NCBI RefSeq assembly: GCF_944380985.1
Contig: NZ_CALWJJ010000004.1
Coordinates: 1-64,000 of the forward strand
DNA length: 64,000 nt
DNA from: an uncultured Agathobaculum sp.
GTDB lineage: Bacteria > Bacillota > Clostridia > Oscillospirales > Butyricicoccaceae
Reading direction: 5' to 3'
Shown here: piece by piece, positions 53,770-62,673 of the stretch
Position numbering within the stretch: position 1 is the stretch's first letter
Layout of the letters: the number at the start of each line of letters is the position of its first letter
Notes under the pieces: generated by a model
What the model was told of the DNA's origin: nothing
Seen by the model: only the letters and a program-made list of their open reading frames with translations
Databases searched by the model: none
Translations under genes and position numbers: made by a program

Positions 53770-54233
53770 AGAAAAATATCCGAAAATTGAGCGAGAGCTT
53801 CCGCAATGCGTTGCGCGGTCTAAGGCTGTGCATCCAGGGGGAGCGAAACTTTCGCGTGCACCTGACGGCAGCGTTTTACGTTACCGTATTCGCACTGCTG
53901 GGACGCGCGCGCGCAGGGCAGGCTGCGCTTTTGTGCCTGTGCTTCGGTCTGACCATGGGCGCCGAGCTGATGAACACCGCAATCGAGCATCTGTGCGACC
54001 GGCAGGCAAGCGGCTACGACGGCTTTGTGCGCAATGCAAAGGATATTGCGGCCGCAGGCGTCATTGTGTGTGCCGCCGCGTGCGCTGGGGTGGGCATTTT
54101 CATTTTTATCGGCGAGGGCGTGCTGGTTACGGCGCTTTGCTGGCTTATCGCGCACCTGTGGGCGGTGGCGGCGCTGCTGATCTCCGCGCCTTTCGCGCTC
54201 TGGTTTATCTTCAAATATGGCAGAATACAGTAA
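53766..54233 (+). CDS. dgkA: diacylglycerol/undecaprenol kinase (DgkA family)
   Basis: 155 residues. A membrane-embedded kinase; in Gram-positive bacteria the family phosphorylates undecaprenol. Motifs SFRNALRGLRLCIQGERNFRVHL, GAELMNTAIEHLCDR (catalytic Glu, Asn) and AKDIAAAGVIV; three membrane segments at about 32-46, 50-70 and 94-118, plus an extra helix pair up to 150, about 35 residues longer than many members. It overlaps ybeY. Cdd, which often follows, is absent; era comes next. Confidence 0.92.
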   Translation: MKKNIRKLSESFRNALRGLRLCIQGERNFRVHLTAAFYVTVFALLGRARAGQAALLCLCFGLTMGAELMNTAIEHLCDRQASGYDGFVRNAKDIAAAGVIVCAAACAGVGIFIFIGEGVLVTALCWLIAHLWAVAALLISAPFALWFIFKYGRIQ

Positions 54234-54276
54234 ATGCGCGCCATACGAAACCCTGTCAATACAACGGGAGAGCAAT

Positions 54277-55173
54277 ATGAGTAAGATCACCAAAACCGCG
54301 GTCGTCTCGGTGGTTGGACGGCCGAATGTAGGCAAATCCACTATGACAAATAAACTCGTCGGCCAAAAAGTCGCGATCGTATCCAATAAGCCGCAGACCA
54401 CGCGCACGCGCATCACGGGCGTGCTCAGCCGCGGAGAGACCCAGTATGTATTCCTCGACACGCCCGGTCTGCACAGGCCGCGCTCGCGCCTGGGTGACTA
54501 CATGTGTAAGGTCGTGACCGATACCGTATCCGAGGTGGATGTGGCGGCGCTCGTTGTCGAGCCGATCGCGCATATCGGCGCTGCCGAGCAGAGCCTGATC
54601 GACCAGATAAAGCGGCATAAGATGCCGTCTATCCTGGTCATCAACAAGATCGATACGGTTAGAAAAGAGGAACTGCTCGCAGTCATCGCGGTCTATGCTG
54701 CAGCGCACGAATTTGATGCGGTCGTGCCGGTGTCGGCGCGCACGGGCGAGGGGCTGGACGATTTTCTCGCCGAGGTGGATGGTTACGCAATTGAAGGCCC
54801 GCAGCTGTTTCCGGACAATATGATCTCCGACCAGCCCGAGCGGCAGCTTGCAGCTGAGATCATTCGCGAGAAGATGCTGCGTCTTTTAGAGCGCGAGGTG
54901 CCGCACGGCGTCGCAGTCGGCATCGAGCGTTGGCGCGAGCGTGAGGACGGCTTGATCGAGATCAACGCGGTCATCTACTGCGAAAAGAACAGCCATAAGG
55001 GCATCATCATCGGCAAGCAGGGCAAGATGCTAGGGGAGATCGGCCGGCAGGCTCGTACGGACATCGAGCGTATGCTGGACGCCAGGGTATTCCTCGAGCT
55101 GTGGGTCAAGGTCAAGGAGGGCTGGCGTAACAACCAGTACCAGATGCGCAACTTTGGCTATGAGGAAATATAA
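54277..55173 (+). CDS. era: GTPase Era
   Basis: 298-residue essential GTPase that binds the 3' end of 16S rRNA in 30S assembly. G1 GRPNVGKST, switch region KPQTTRTRITG, G3 DTPGLHRPR, G4 NKID, and a C-terminal KH domain (EINAVIYCEKNSHKGIIIGKQGKMLGEIGRQAR, given in parts as KGIIIGKQGKMLGEIG). Start ATG 54277 with GGGAGAGC; the frame extends upstream into dgkA with no ribosome site. recO begins at the base after the stop. Confidence 0.96.
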   Translation: MSKITKTAVVSVVGRPNVGKSTMTNKLVGQKVAIVSNKPQTTRTRITGVLSRGETQYVFLDTPGLHRPRSRLGDYMCKVVTDTVSEVDVAALVVEPIAHIGAAEQSLIDQIKRHKMPSILVINKIDTVRKEELLAVIAVYAAAHEFDAVVPVSARTGEGLDDFLAEVDGYAIEGPQLFPDNMISDQPERQLAAEIIREKMLRLLEREVPHGVAVGIERWREREDGLIEINAVIYCEKNSHKGIIIGKQGKMLGEIGRQARTDIERMLDARVFLELWVKVKEGWRNNQYQMRNFGYEEI

Positions 55174-55923
55174 ATGGCCGAGGTAAAACTGCGTGCGCTT
55201 GGCCTGCGCGAGGTGGACTTCGGTGACTTTGACCGCTATCTCACCGCACTCACTGAGAACGGACGCAAGGTAGAAATTTTGTGTAAAAACGCGCGGCGGG
55301 GCAAAAAACAGATTGCTGCCGCGCGGCAGTTTTGTTATGCTGCGTTTATCCTGTCCGAGCGGGGTGGGCGCTACGCGCTACGAGAGGCCGATCTTGTGCA
55401 CTCGTTTTTCCCACTCTCGCAGGACATCGAACGGTACGCTCTCGCGTGTTATCTTGCCGAAGTCGCCTCTTCACTGACTACGGTGGAAGAAGAAAATCCG
55501 GCCGTCTGTCGGCTGCTGTTGCACGCGCTGCACGCGCTTGAAGGCAAAAAGCGGGAGACCAAACTGATTAAAGCAGCGTTTGAGTGGCGCATTATGGCCG
55601 AGAGCGGCTACGCGCCCGATCTTGCAGATTGCGGGGTGTGCGGTGGCACGATTGAGCAGCCGCCTGTGTATTTTTCTGTGTGTGCGGGCACAGCGGCGGA
55701 CGAAAAGTGCGCCGTGCGCGTTGGCGGTTATGCAAAGCTTGCGAACTCAACGCTGCGTGCGCTGGTGCATGTGTTGACAAGCGAGATAAACAAAGTGTAT
55801 GCATTTGCGCTGACTGGTCCTGCGCACGAGCAGTTCTGCCGCATGGCCGAGGAGTATGTGCAGTATCACCTTGGCCGCGGGTTTGACAGCCTACGGTTCT
55901 ACCAGTCGGTAGCGCTGCCGTGA
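55174..55923 (+). CDS. recO: DNA repair protein RecO
   Basis: 249 residues. OB-fold N-terminal domain (LRALGLREVDFGDFDRYLTALTENGRKVEILCKNARR, given here as ALGLREVDFGDFDRYLTAL), then a helical domain with the zinc-binding cysteines in DCGVCGG and later SVCAG and DEKC. RecO loads RecA on SSB-coated DNA with RecR. It starts at the base after the era stop, so the two are tightly coupled. Length matches the family (about 240-260). Confidence 0.94.
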   Translation: MAEVKLRALGLREVDFGDFDRYLTALTENGRKVEILCKNARRGKKQIAAARQFCYAAFILSERGGRYALREADLVHSFFPLSQDIERYALACYLAEVASSLTTVEEENPAVCRLLLHALHALEGKKRETKLIKAAFEWRIMAESGYAPDLADCGVCGGTIEQPPVYFSVCAGTAADEKCAVRVGGYAKLANSTLRALVHVLTSEINKVYAFALTGPAHEQFCRMAEEYVQYHLGRGFDSLRFYQSVALP

Positions 55924-55969
55924 CCGCGCCGGCTGCATGCAATACGAATGGAGCCTGATGAAATAAACC

Positions 55970-58363
55970 ATGAACAGATTAGGGGAAAAATCCTTAAAAA
56001 CACTCGAATACTATGAAATCCTTGAGCGATTGGCAGCACAGGCGGCATCCGACGATGCCAAGGAGAAGTGCCGCGCCCTGCGGCCGCTGGACGACCATGA
56101 GCAGGCGCAGGTTTGGATGGATCAGACGACCGACGCGAAAAACCTGATGATCCGACAGGGCAGTCCGGGCTTTGGCGGCATCCGCACAGTGGGCGCGATT
56201 CTAAAGCGCGCCGCGCGCGGCGGCACGCTTAGCCCGCGCGAGCTGCTCGACGTGGCAAGTCTACTGCAAACGGCGCGCCGCGTGCTTGTTTATGAGGCAG
56301 AGCACGAGCAAAAGACTACGCTTACCCCTATTTTCGGACTGCTGACCGGCAATCGCTCGCTTGAGGAGGCCATCACGACCGCGATTTTGTCCGAAGAGGA
56401 GATCGCGGACGGTGCAAGCCCTGAGCTGCTGTCCATCCGGCGCGAGATGCGCCGCATCTCGGGTAAGGTGCGCGAAGCGCTGGGCCGTCTGATTGCGGGC
56501 GAGCGCTCGAAGTATTTGCAGGAGGCTATCGTCACCCAGCGGGGTGGGCGTTATGTTGTGCCGGTCAAGGCTGAGCACCGCGGCGACATCCCGGGGCTGG
56601 TGCACGATACCTCGTCGACCGGCGCGACCGTGTTTATAGAGCCGCAGCAGGTTGTTGAGATCAATAACCAGATCAAGGTGCTCGAGGGGCGCGAGGAGGC
56701 TGAGATCGAGCGCATTCTGGCCGCGCTCTCGAGTGAGGTCGCGCAGCATGAAGGTGCGATCGCGCAGGACTATGATGCACTCGTCTCGCTCGACTTTATC
56801 TTTGCGCGCGCCAGGCTGTCTTTTGATATGAACGCCGCGCCGCCCGTATTGCTTACAGACGCAAGCCGCTGCCATCTGCTGCGCGCGCGCCATCCGCTGC
56901 TCGATAAGGATAAGGCTGTGCCGATTGATATTGCGATTGGTGGCGATTACGATACGCTGGTCATCACCGGCCCGAACATGGGTGGCAAGACCGTGTCGCT
57001 CAAAACGCTCGGGCTTTTGAGCCTGATGGCGGCCTCCGGTCTGCATATTCCGGCAAACGAGCAGAGCGAGATCGGCCTGTTTGAGCATGTTTATGCCGAC
57101 ATCGGCGACGAGCAGTCGATCGAGCAGTCGCTTTCAACTTTTTCCGCCCATATGAAGACCATTGTGTCTATCATGGACTGCTGCGGGCAGGGTGATCTTG
57201 TGCTGTTCGACGAGCTGGGCGCGGGCACCGACCCAGTCGAGGGCGCGGCGCTTGCGGTGGCGGTGATCGGCTATGCGCGGCAGATGGGTGCATGCGTGGC
57301 CGCGACCACGCATTATGCCGAGCTGAAAACCTTTGCGCTGACGACCGACGGGGTCGAGAACGCATCGTGCGAGTTTGACGTGCAGTCGCTCCAGCCGACT
57401 TACCGCTTGTTGACCGGCGTTCCAGGCAAATCCAATGCGTTTGCCATTGCAGCGCGGCTCGGACTGCAGCCGGCTATCATCGAGCGGGCGAGGGAGCAGG
57501 TTTCGACCGAGGACGCACGGTTTGAGGATGTGCTCGCCTCGCTCGAGCGTGAGCGCCGCCGCATCGAACAGATGAAAGATGAGGCGCAGAAGATGCGCTC
57601 GGCAGCTCAGTCCGAGCGGGATAAGATGCGCGCCGAGCGAGACGCGGCCGAGCAGCGTGCAGACAAGCTGCTTGAAGGCGCGCGCAGCCAGGCCGACCGC
57701 ATTTTAAAGGATGCGCGCATGACTGCCGAGACCGTGTTTGATGAGCTCGAGGACATGAAAAAGAAGGCGAAAAAGAACGGCGCGGACCACAATCTTGCCG
57801 CAGCCAAGGCCGCGCTGCGCGGGGTCATCACGCAGACCGAAAACGAGCAGCGCCGCGGTGTACAAAAGCGCGTAGTCGAGGCGGACGAGGTGCGCCCGGT
57901 CAAAAAAGGCGACCGGGTGCGGCTTATCAATGTGGGCGGCGTGCTGGCTGACGTACTTGCGCCTGCGGATAAAAACGGCAACGTGCAGGTGCAGGCGGGT
58001 CCGATGAAGATGGCTGTCAAAGAAAATGAGCTGCGTATTGTGGAGGAGAATAAGTCCGTCCAAAAACCAGCTTTGCAGCCGCGGCGCGATACACCTCGCC
58101 GCGCGCTCAATCTTCGGTCGGCGGAAAGCGAGGTCGACGTGCGCGGCATGAGCGCTGCGGAGGCGCTCTTCGAGGTAGATAATTTCCTCTCTCGCGCGAT
58201 TATGGCGGGTCTGCCGTCGGTGACGGTTATCCACGGCAAGGGTACAGGCGTGCTGCGCGATGCGGTGCAAAAGCACCTGCGCACCAACAAGCGCGTCAAA
58301 AGCGTGCGCAGCGGCGTTTACGGCGAGGGCGAGCAGGGCGTGACAGTTGTCGAGCTGCACTGA
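55970..58363 (+). CDS. mutS2: endonuclease MutS2
   Basis: 797 residues. MutS-like core and clamp, ATPase with Walker A GPNMGGKT at 334-341 and Walker B DLVLFDELGAGTDP, a long coiled coil at about 515-600, and a C-terminal Smr endonuclease domain (VDVRGMSAAEALFEVDNFL and VIHGKGTGVLRDAVQKHL) at about 715-797. MutS2 acts on branched DNA and collided or stalled ribosomes in various species; it is not the mismatch-repair MutS. ATG 55970 has weak upstream GGAG; the order recO-mutS2 is unusual but the distance is only 46 bases. Confidence 0.95.
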   Translation: MNRLGEKSLKTLEYYEILERLAAQAASDDAKEKCRALRPLDDHEQAQVWMDQTTDAKNLMIRQGSPGFGGIRTVGAILKRAARGGTLSPRELLDVASLLQTARRVLVYEAEHEQKTTLTPIFGLLTGNRSLEEAITTAILSEEEIADGASPELLSIRREMRRISGKVREALGRLIAGERSKYLQEAIVTQRGGRYVVPVKAEHRGDIPGLVHDTSSTGATVFIEPQQVVEINNQIKVLEGREEAEIERILAALSSEVAQHEGAIAQDYDALVSLDFIFARARLSFDMNAAPPVLLTDASRCHLLRARHPLLDKDKAVPIDIAIGGDYDTLVITGPNMGGKTVSLKTLGLLSLMAASGLHIPANEQSEIGLFEHVYADIGDEQSIEQSLSTFSAHMKTIVSIMDCCGQGDLVLFDELGAGTDPVEGAALAVAVIGYARQMGACVAATTHYAELKTFALTTDGVENASCEFDVQSLQPTYRLLTGVPGKSNAFAIAARLGLQPAIIERAREQVSTEDARFEDVLASLERERRRIEQMKDEAQKMRSAAQSERDKMRAERDAAEQRADKLLEGARSQADRILKDARMTAETVFDELEDMKKKAKKNGADHNLAAAKAALRGVITQTENEQRRGVQKRVVEADEVRPVKKGDRVRLINVGGVLADVLAPADKNGNVQVQAGPMKMAVKENELRIVEENKSVQKPALQPRRDTPRRALNLRSAESEVDVRGMSAAEALFEVDNFLSRAIMAGLPSVTVIHGKGTGVLRDAVQKHLRTNKRVKSVRSGVYGEGEQGVTVVELH

Positions 58364-58384
58364 TAACGGATGGATTTTGTCATC

Positions 58385-58426
58385 GCGCAACGTGCAATCA
58401 GGGCAAAATGCCCGATTGTTTTGCGC
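58385..58426 (+). terminator. imperfect terminator after mutS2
   Basis: Stem CAATC-GGGC/GCCC-ATTG with mismatches, outer GCGCAA/TTGCGC pairing, T4 in the tail. Weak; may only partly end the transcript. Confidence 0.5.
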
Positions 58427-58478
58427 TTTACAGGAGAAATTTCATCAAAAAAACAGATAAGGGCAGGATAAAATAGCC

Positions 58479-58507
58479 TTGACGAAATTCGGGAAAGGCG
58501 TTAGACT
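58479..58507 (+). promoter_or_regulatory. sigma-A promoter of the HPr-like gene
   Basis: TTGACG at 58479-58484, 17 bases, TAGACT at 58502-58507. Confidence 0.7.
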
Positions 58508-58546
58508 ATATATATCGGATTTGAAAAAATAGGAGCGATGCAGATT

Positions 58547-58810
58547 ATGTATTCGAAAGAGGTACAGGTTACCAATCAGGTAGGCTTATATGCCCGTCCC
58601 GCCACTTTTTTTATTCAGAAAGCAAATGAGTTTAAATCTACAATTCTGGTAGAAAAGGAGGAGCGCCGCGTCAACGCCAAGAGCCTGCTCGGCATCCTTT
58701 CCCTTGGCATTACCAAGGGCACTACCATCAACCTGATCGCGGACGGCCCGGACGAGGAAGAGGCTGTTTCTGCACTTGTTGAGCTGATTACGTCCAATTT
58801 CACCGACTGA
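58547..58810 (+). CDS. HPr-family protein with Tyr instead of the active-site His15 (Crh-like)
   Basis: 87 residues, full HPr fold. The motif GLHARP of HPr reads GLYARP here: Tyr at position 15, so PEP-dependent phosphotransfer at His15 is impossible. Ser46 in NAKSLLG is intact, the site phosphorylated by HPr kinase for catabolite control. This pairs a missing catalytic His with a kept regulatory Ser, as in Crh of Bacillus (Gln15). Start ATG 58547 (AGGAG 11 bases upstream) makes MYSKEV the N-terminus; ATG 58538 is too close to the ribosome site. Single gene with its own promoter and terminator. Confidence 0.9.
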   Translation: MYSKEVQVTNQVGLYARPATFFIQKANEFKSTILVEKEERRVNAKSLLGILSLGITKGTTINLIADGPDEEEAVSALVELITSNFTD

Positions 58811-58830
58811 TCTATCGCATCCTGATAGGT

Positions 58831-58862
58831 AAGCGCCGATTTTGCCAATCGGCGCTTTTTTA
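58831..58862 (+). terminator. intrinsic terminator
   Basis: 11-bp stem AAGCGCCGATT with complement, T6, 20 bases after the HPr-like stop. Between it and uvrC (58863-59026) lie a GCGCCC-TAA-GGGCGC palindrome at 58897-58911 and a stem AAAAGCCGG/CCGGTTTTT near 58925-58953; I see no other feature. Confidence 0.85.
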
Positions 58863-59026
58863 ATCGTTATTCCAGGGGGCATTCGCATCCCGGACGCGCC
58901 CTAAGGGCGCTGAATTGGCAAATCAAAAGCCGGGTACACGTTCCGGTTTTTGATGAAAATCATTGTGGGGCAGTGCTTTTATTATAAGTCCGAGGTACAA
59001 ATCGGAGAGAGAGGAGGCGAGTTGCC

Positions 59027-60850
59027 GTGACAAAGGAACAACTCAAAGCGCGTGTGCGCAAGCTGCCCATGCAGCCGGGCGTCTATCTGCATAAGGACAA
59101 AACCGGCAAAGTGATCTATGTTGGCAAGGCTAAGCTGCTGCGCAACCGTGTGTCCAACTATTTCCAGGCACCTGAACGATTAAATCCCAAAACCCGGCAG
59201 CTGGTCAGCCATATTGATGATTTTGACATCATCGTGACCGAGACCGAGTTCGAGGCGCTTGTGCTTGAAAATTCGATGATTAAAAAGTATAAGCCTAAGT
59301 ACAACATCCTGCTCAAGGATGACAAGGGTTATCCCTATATCCGGCTGAGTGCCGATGCGCCCTATCCGTCATTTTCCATTGTCTCGCGGCCAGGGCATGA
59401 TGGGGCACGCTACTTTGGCCCGTATCCAGGGCGCATAGCTGCACGCCGCGCGATTGATACGATCAGCGAGGCGCTGCACCTTGCAACCTGTTCGCGCGTA
59501 TTCCCACGCGACATCGGCAAGGAACGTCCGTGCCTCAACCTGCATTTGGGTCGGTGCTGCGCGCCTTGCACGGGCAAGGTAAGTCCAGAGGAATACCACG
59601 CGCTGATCGATCAGGCGGTCTCACTGTTTGAGGGAGACGCGAAAAAGCTGGAAAAAGAGCTGACTGAAAAAATGAACGAGGCTGCGGAGGAGATGCAGTT
59701 TGAACGTGCGGCGCTGTTGCGCGACCGCCTGCGCGCGGTGCAGCGGCTGGGCGCGCGGCAGCATGTGGTCGCGGGCGCGTTTGCCGATCTTGACGCAGTC
59801 TCCTTTGTGCAGGGGCAGACGCGCGCCTGCATATGCGTGCTGCACTATGCGGGCGGCGCCTTGCAAGATAAAGAATACAATCTGTTCCATCTGACCGAAA
59901 GCGACCCGGCAGAGGTGTTATCTTCCTTTGTTAAGCAATATTATGCGCAGCGGGGCGCCGTGCCCAAGGCGGTGCTGCTCTCGCACGCGATCGAGGAGCA
60001 GGAAGCGGTCGCCGAGTACCTGTCCTCGATTGCCGAACGTAAGGTTGAGCTGGCGGTGCCGCAGCGCGGTGAGCGCCGCGTGCTGACAAAGCTTGCGGAA
60101 AAGAACGCGCGCGAGGAAATTGAGCGGCGCGAAAAGCAATCTGAGCGGCGGCACAAATCGCTCGAGCTGCTGCAAAACGTCACTGGCATGCCCGCTCTGC
60201 CGATTCGGCTTGAGGCATATGATATTTCCAACTTTGCCGGTAAGGATACGGTCGGTTCGATGGTGGTGTTCCAGGAGGGGCAACCCAAAAAGAGCGACTA
60301 CCGCAAGTTTAAGATTGCTTGCGCGGCAAATGGGCAAGATGACTATGCGTCTATGCGCGAGATGCTCACGCGCCGCGTGCAGCGGTATGTGGATGGGGAT
60401 GAAAAGTTTTCGCCACTGCCAACCGCTTTTCTGATCGACGGCGGCCTTGGCCATGTACATGTGTGCAAGGAGGTGCTTGACTCGTTTGGTCTGTCAACGC
60501 CTTGTTTTGGCATGGTGAAGGACGACCGCCACCGCACGCGCGCGCTTATCGCGCCGGACGGCCGCGAATTTGGCATTTCGGCCACGCCCGCTCTGTTCGC
60601 GTTGATCGGCCGCATCCAGGAGGAGGTGCACCGTTTTGCAATCGAGTATAACCGTAAGCTTGGCGGCAAAAAGGTGCGTGGCTCAACGCTTGACAAGATT
60701 GACGGCGTAGGCGACAAACGCCGTGCCGATCTACTCCGCCATTTTGGTAGCATTGAGAACATTCGGCATGCGAGCGAGCAGGAGCTTGCCCGTGTGGTGC
60801 CGCGCAACACCGCGCAGGCGGTATATCACTATTTCCATAAGGAGGGCTGA
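59027..60850 (+). CDS. uvrC: excinuclease ABC subunit C
   Basis: 607-residue nuclease of UvrABC repair that makes the two incisions. N-terminal GIY-YIG domain (QPGVYLHKDKTGKVIYVGKAK), Cys-rich part (CLNLHLGRCCAPCTG) at about 167-181, UVR motif, endonuclease-V-like domain with ISNFAGKDTVGSMVVFQEG, and C-terminal helix-hairpin-helix (STLDKIDGVGDKRRADLLRHFGS). GTG 59027 with AGGAGGCGAG upstream. First of a four-gene run with short gaps (3 to 4 bases or overlaps). Confidence 0.96.
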   Translation: MTKEQLKARVRKLPMQPGVYLHKDKTGKVIYVGKAKLLRNRVSNYFQAPERLNPKTRQLVSHIDDFDIIVTETEFEALVLENSMIKKYKPKYNILLKDDKGYPYIRLSADAPYPSFSIVSRPGHDGARYFGPYPGRIAARRAIDTISEALHLATCSRVFPRDIGKERPCLNLHLGRCCAPCTGKVSPEEYHALIDQAVSLFEGDAKKLEKELTEKMNEAAEEMQFERAALLRDRLRAVQRLGARQHVVAGAFADLDAVSFVQGQTRACICVLHYAGGALQDKEYNLFHLTESDPAEVLSSFVKQYYAQRGAVPKAVLLSHAIEEQEAVAEYLSSIAERKVELAVPQRGERRVLTKLAEKNAREEIERREKQSERRHKSLELLQNVTGMPALPIRLEAYDISNFAGKDTVGSMVVFQEGQPKKSDYRKFKIACAANGQDDYASMREMLTRRVQRYVDGDEKFSPLPTAFLIDGGLGHVHVCKEVLDSFGLSTPCFGMVKDDRHRTRALIAPDGREFGISATPALFALIGRIQEEVHRFAIEYNRKLGGKKVRGSTLDKIDGVGDKRRADLLRHFGSIENIRHASEQELARVVPRNTAQAVYHYFHKEG

Positions 60851-60853
60851 CCC

Positions 60854-61441
60854 ATGCGTGTAGTATCCGGCACGGCGCGGGGCTGCAAATTGCAGCCTGT
60901 GCCCGGCATGAACACCCGGCCAACGACCGACCGCGTCAAAGAAAATGTGTTCAACCTGATCCAGGAGCATGTGCGGGGCGCGCGGGCGCTCGATCTGTTT
61001 GCGGGTACGGGCCAGCTCGGCATCGAGGCGCTCTCCCGCGGGGCGCAGAGCTGCGATTTTGTCGAGCATGATAGAACAGCACATGACATCATGTATAAAA
61101 ATGTACAGACCGCCCGCGTGTCCGATCGTGCCGCGCTGCACTGCATGGAGGCCGCTCGTTTTGTGTCCGAGGCGGAGCGGCGGCAATACGATCTTATCTT
61201 TTTGGATCCGCCCTATGGTGGAAGTGTTTTAGAAAAAACGCTGTCAGAGATAGAAAGGTTTGACATTTTGTCTTCAAATGGTATAATAATATGCGAAAGT
61301 GCAGTAGAGGATCGGTTCGCGCACGTATTTGAGGTTGTCCGCGAGCGCCGCTACGGCGCGACAATGATAACCGTTCTGCGCCGGCAGAACGGCGGAACGG
61401 ATGAGCAAAATGAAAACAGCGATCTATCCAGGCAGCTTTGA
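60854..61441 (+). CDS. rsmD: 16S rRNA (guanine(966)-N2)-methyltransferase RsmD
   Basis: 195 residues, Rossmann-type methyltransferase that methylates G966 of 16S rRNA. SAM-binding DLFAGTGQLGIEALSRGA and catalytic DPPY (FLDPPYGG). ATG 60854 is 3 bases after the uvrC stop with AAGGAGGGC. Its 3' end overlaps coaD by about 32-41 bases depending on the coaD start. Confidence 0.94.
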   Translation: MRVVSGTARGCKLQPVPGMNTRPTTDRVKENVFNLIQEHVRGARALDLFAGTGQLGIEALSRGAQSCDFVEHDRTAHDIMYKNVQTARVSDRAALHCMEAARFVSEAERRQYDLIFLDPPYGGSVLEKTLSEIERFDILSSNGIIICESAVEDRFAHVFEVVRERRYGATMITVLRRQNGGTDEQNENSDLSRQL

Positions 61442-61895
61442 CCCTGTCACTCTAGGTCACCTTGATATTATCCGCCGTGCGTCGGTCATGTTTGACCGGC
61501 TGATCGTTGCGGTGATGCACAACCAGAATAAACATCCGATGTTTTCGGTGCAGGAGCGCATGGATTTTCTAAAACGCACAACGGACGATATGCCGAATGT
61601 GGTGATCGCCTCATTCGGTGGCCTTCTGGCCGACTATGCGTGGCAGCAGGGTGCGTGCGCGATCGTAAAAGGGCTGCGCGCTGTATCGGATTTTGAATAT
61701 GAGTTTCAGATGGCGCTTGCCAACCGAAAGCTCAATCCTGAGCTGGATACGGTATTTCTGATGACAAGTGCGGAGCATATGTATCTCTCTTCCTCAGTTG
61801 TGAAGGATATTGCGGTACACGGTGGAAATGTCACCGGATTTGTTCCCGATGGGATTATTCAGGATATTGTGCGCCGCACAAGAAAGGAAGATTAA
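61410..61895 (+). CDS. coaD: pantetheine-phosphate adenylyltransferase
   Basis: 161 residues (164 if it starts at ATG 61401). Penultimate step of CoA synthesis: ATP + 4'-phosphopantetheine gives dephospho-CoA. Nucleotidyltransferase signature IYPGSFDPVTLGHLD, and the C-terminal MTSAEHMYLSSSVVKDIAV. I chose ATG 61410 because relatives begin MKxAIYPGSFDP; a ribosome site is poor for both (GGCGGA and GGATGAG). rsmD-coaD is a conserved pair. Confidence 0.95.
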   Translation: MKTAIYPGSFDPVTLGHLDIIRRASVMFDRLIVAVMHNQNKHPMFSVQERMDFLKRTTDDMPNVVIASFGGLLADYAWQQGACAIVKGLRAVSDFEYEFQMALANRKLNPELDTVFLMTSAEHMYLSSSVVKDIAVHGGNVTGFVPDGIIQDIVRRTRKED

Positions 61896-61898
61896 ACG

Positions 61899-62354
61899 AT
61901 GGCAACCTTGGATGAATTGATCAACAGCATGTATGATATTGTGCAGGACGCCAAGGGCATTCCGCTTGCCGGCGAAAAGTGCATTATTGAGCGTGATCAT
62001 ATGCTGGATTTGCTCGATGAACTGCGCGCGACCCTACCGGGCGATTTGCAGGCGGCGCAGGACATCGTTGCCAAGCGCAGTGAAATGCTTGCCTCGGGCA
62101 AGCGTGAGGCCGAGGCGATCCGCCGCCAGGCGGAGGAAGACGCCCGCCAGATGGTCTCTGAAACGGAAATTGTCGTTGCCGCCCGCCGAAAGGCTAAGGA
62201 GGTGCAGGGCAACGCGGAAATCCAAGCGCGCGAGCTGCGCCGCGTGGCCAATGAATACTGCGAGGATACGCTCAAGCGTACCGAGGAAGCCGTCGCGCTC
62301 TCGCTGGAGGAGGTGCGCAAGGCGCGCCAGCGATTCAAGAGTATCACCAAGTAA
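61899..62354 (+). CDS. coiled-coil protein of unknown function downstream of coaD
   Basis: 151 residues, soluble, mostly helix. A short N-terminal segment (LDELINSMYDIVQDAKGIPLAGEKCIIERDHMLDLLDEL, given in parts as LINSMYDIVQDAKG) is followed by about 100 residues rich in Ala, Glu and Arg with heptad-like spacing, similar in look to V-type ATPase subunit H or ATP-synthase b stalks. Clostridia often carry this gene after coaD. No catalytic motif. ATG 61899 has AAGGAAGATTAAACG, overlapping the end of coaD by none (4 bases apart). Confidence 0.8.
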   Translation: MATLDELINSMYDIVQDAKGIPLAGEKCIIERDHMLDLLDELRATLPGDLQAAQDIVAKRSEMLASGKREAEAIRRQAEEDARQMVSETEIVVAARRKAKEVQGNAEIQARELRRVANEYCEDTLKRTEEAVALSLEEVRKARQRFKSITK

Positions 62355-62360
62355 AAAATC

Positions 62361-62391
62361 AAAACAGCTGCCTTTGGGCAGCTGTTTTTTT
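62361..62391 (+). terminator. intrinsic terminator
   Basis: Perfect 12-bp stem AAAACAGCTGCC with complement, 4-base loop, T7, closing the uvrC-rsmD-coaD unit. Confidence 0.9.
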
Positions 62392-62550
62392 ATTTGTCCG
62401 CAGGCTGGCGCGAGGCGCAGCAAAGCATACCCACTTTGGCCCACCATGTTGCAAACCTGCTGTTTAAAGCGCCTACAAACAGGGCATAGACAGCTCTAAA
62501 ACCAATATTGATATGGTTTTTTCCACCACTAAAACAAAATTAAGCAAATT
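62392..62550 (+). other. intergenic stretch before the SOS-like site
   Basis: No gene seen. A weak AT-rich hairpin with a T run lies at about 62500-62523 (AAAACCA/TGGTTTT), maybe a back-up terminator. Confidence 0.4.
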
Positions 62551-62564
62551 CGAACAGACGTTCG
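62551..62564. promoter_or_regulatory. LexA-box-like palindrome upstream of mraZ
   Basis: CGAACAGACGTTCG matches the Bacillota LexA consensus CGAACRNRYGTTYC at 13 of 14 positions. It is about 75 bases upstream of the mraZ -35. No SOS gene is next to it in the window, so its target is unclear. Confidence 0.5.
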
Positions 62565-62635
62565 AAAAATGTGAAAAAATATAGAAATTATCCGTATTAC
62601 CGCATATTTTTTTGCAAAAAATTTCGAATTACCAC

Positions 62636-62663
62636 TTGCATTCTGAGGGCTGCATGCTATAAT
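62636..62663 (+). promoter_or_regulatory. sigma-A promoter of mraZ and the division cluster
   Basis: TTGCAT at 62636-62641, 16 bases, perfect TATAAT at 62658-62663. Confidence 0.75.
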
Positions 62664-62673
62664 ATAGTCAAGG

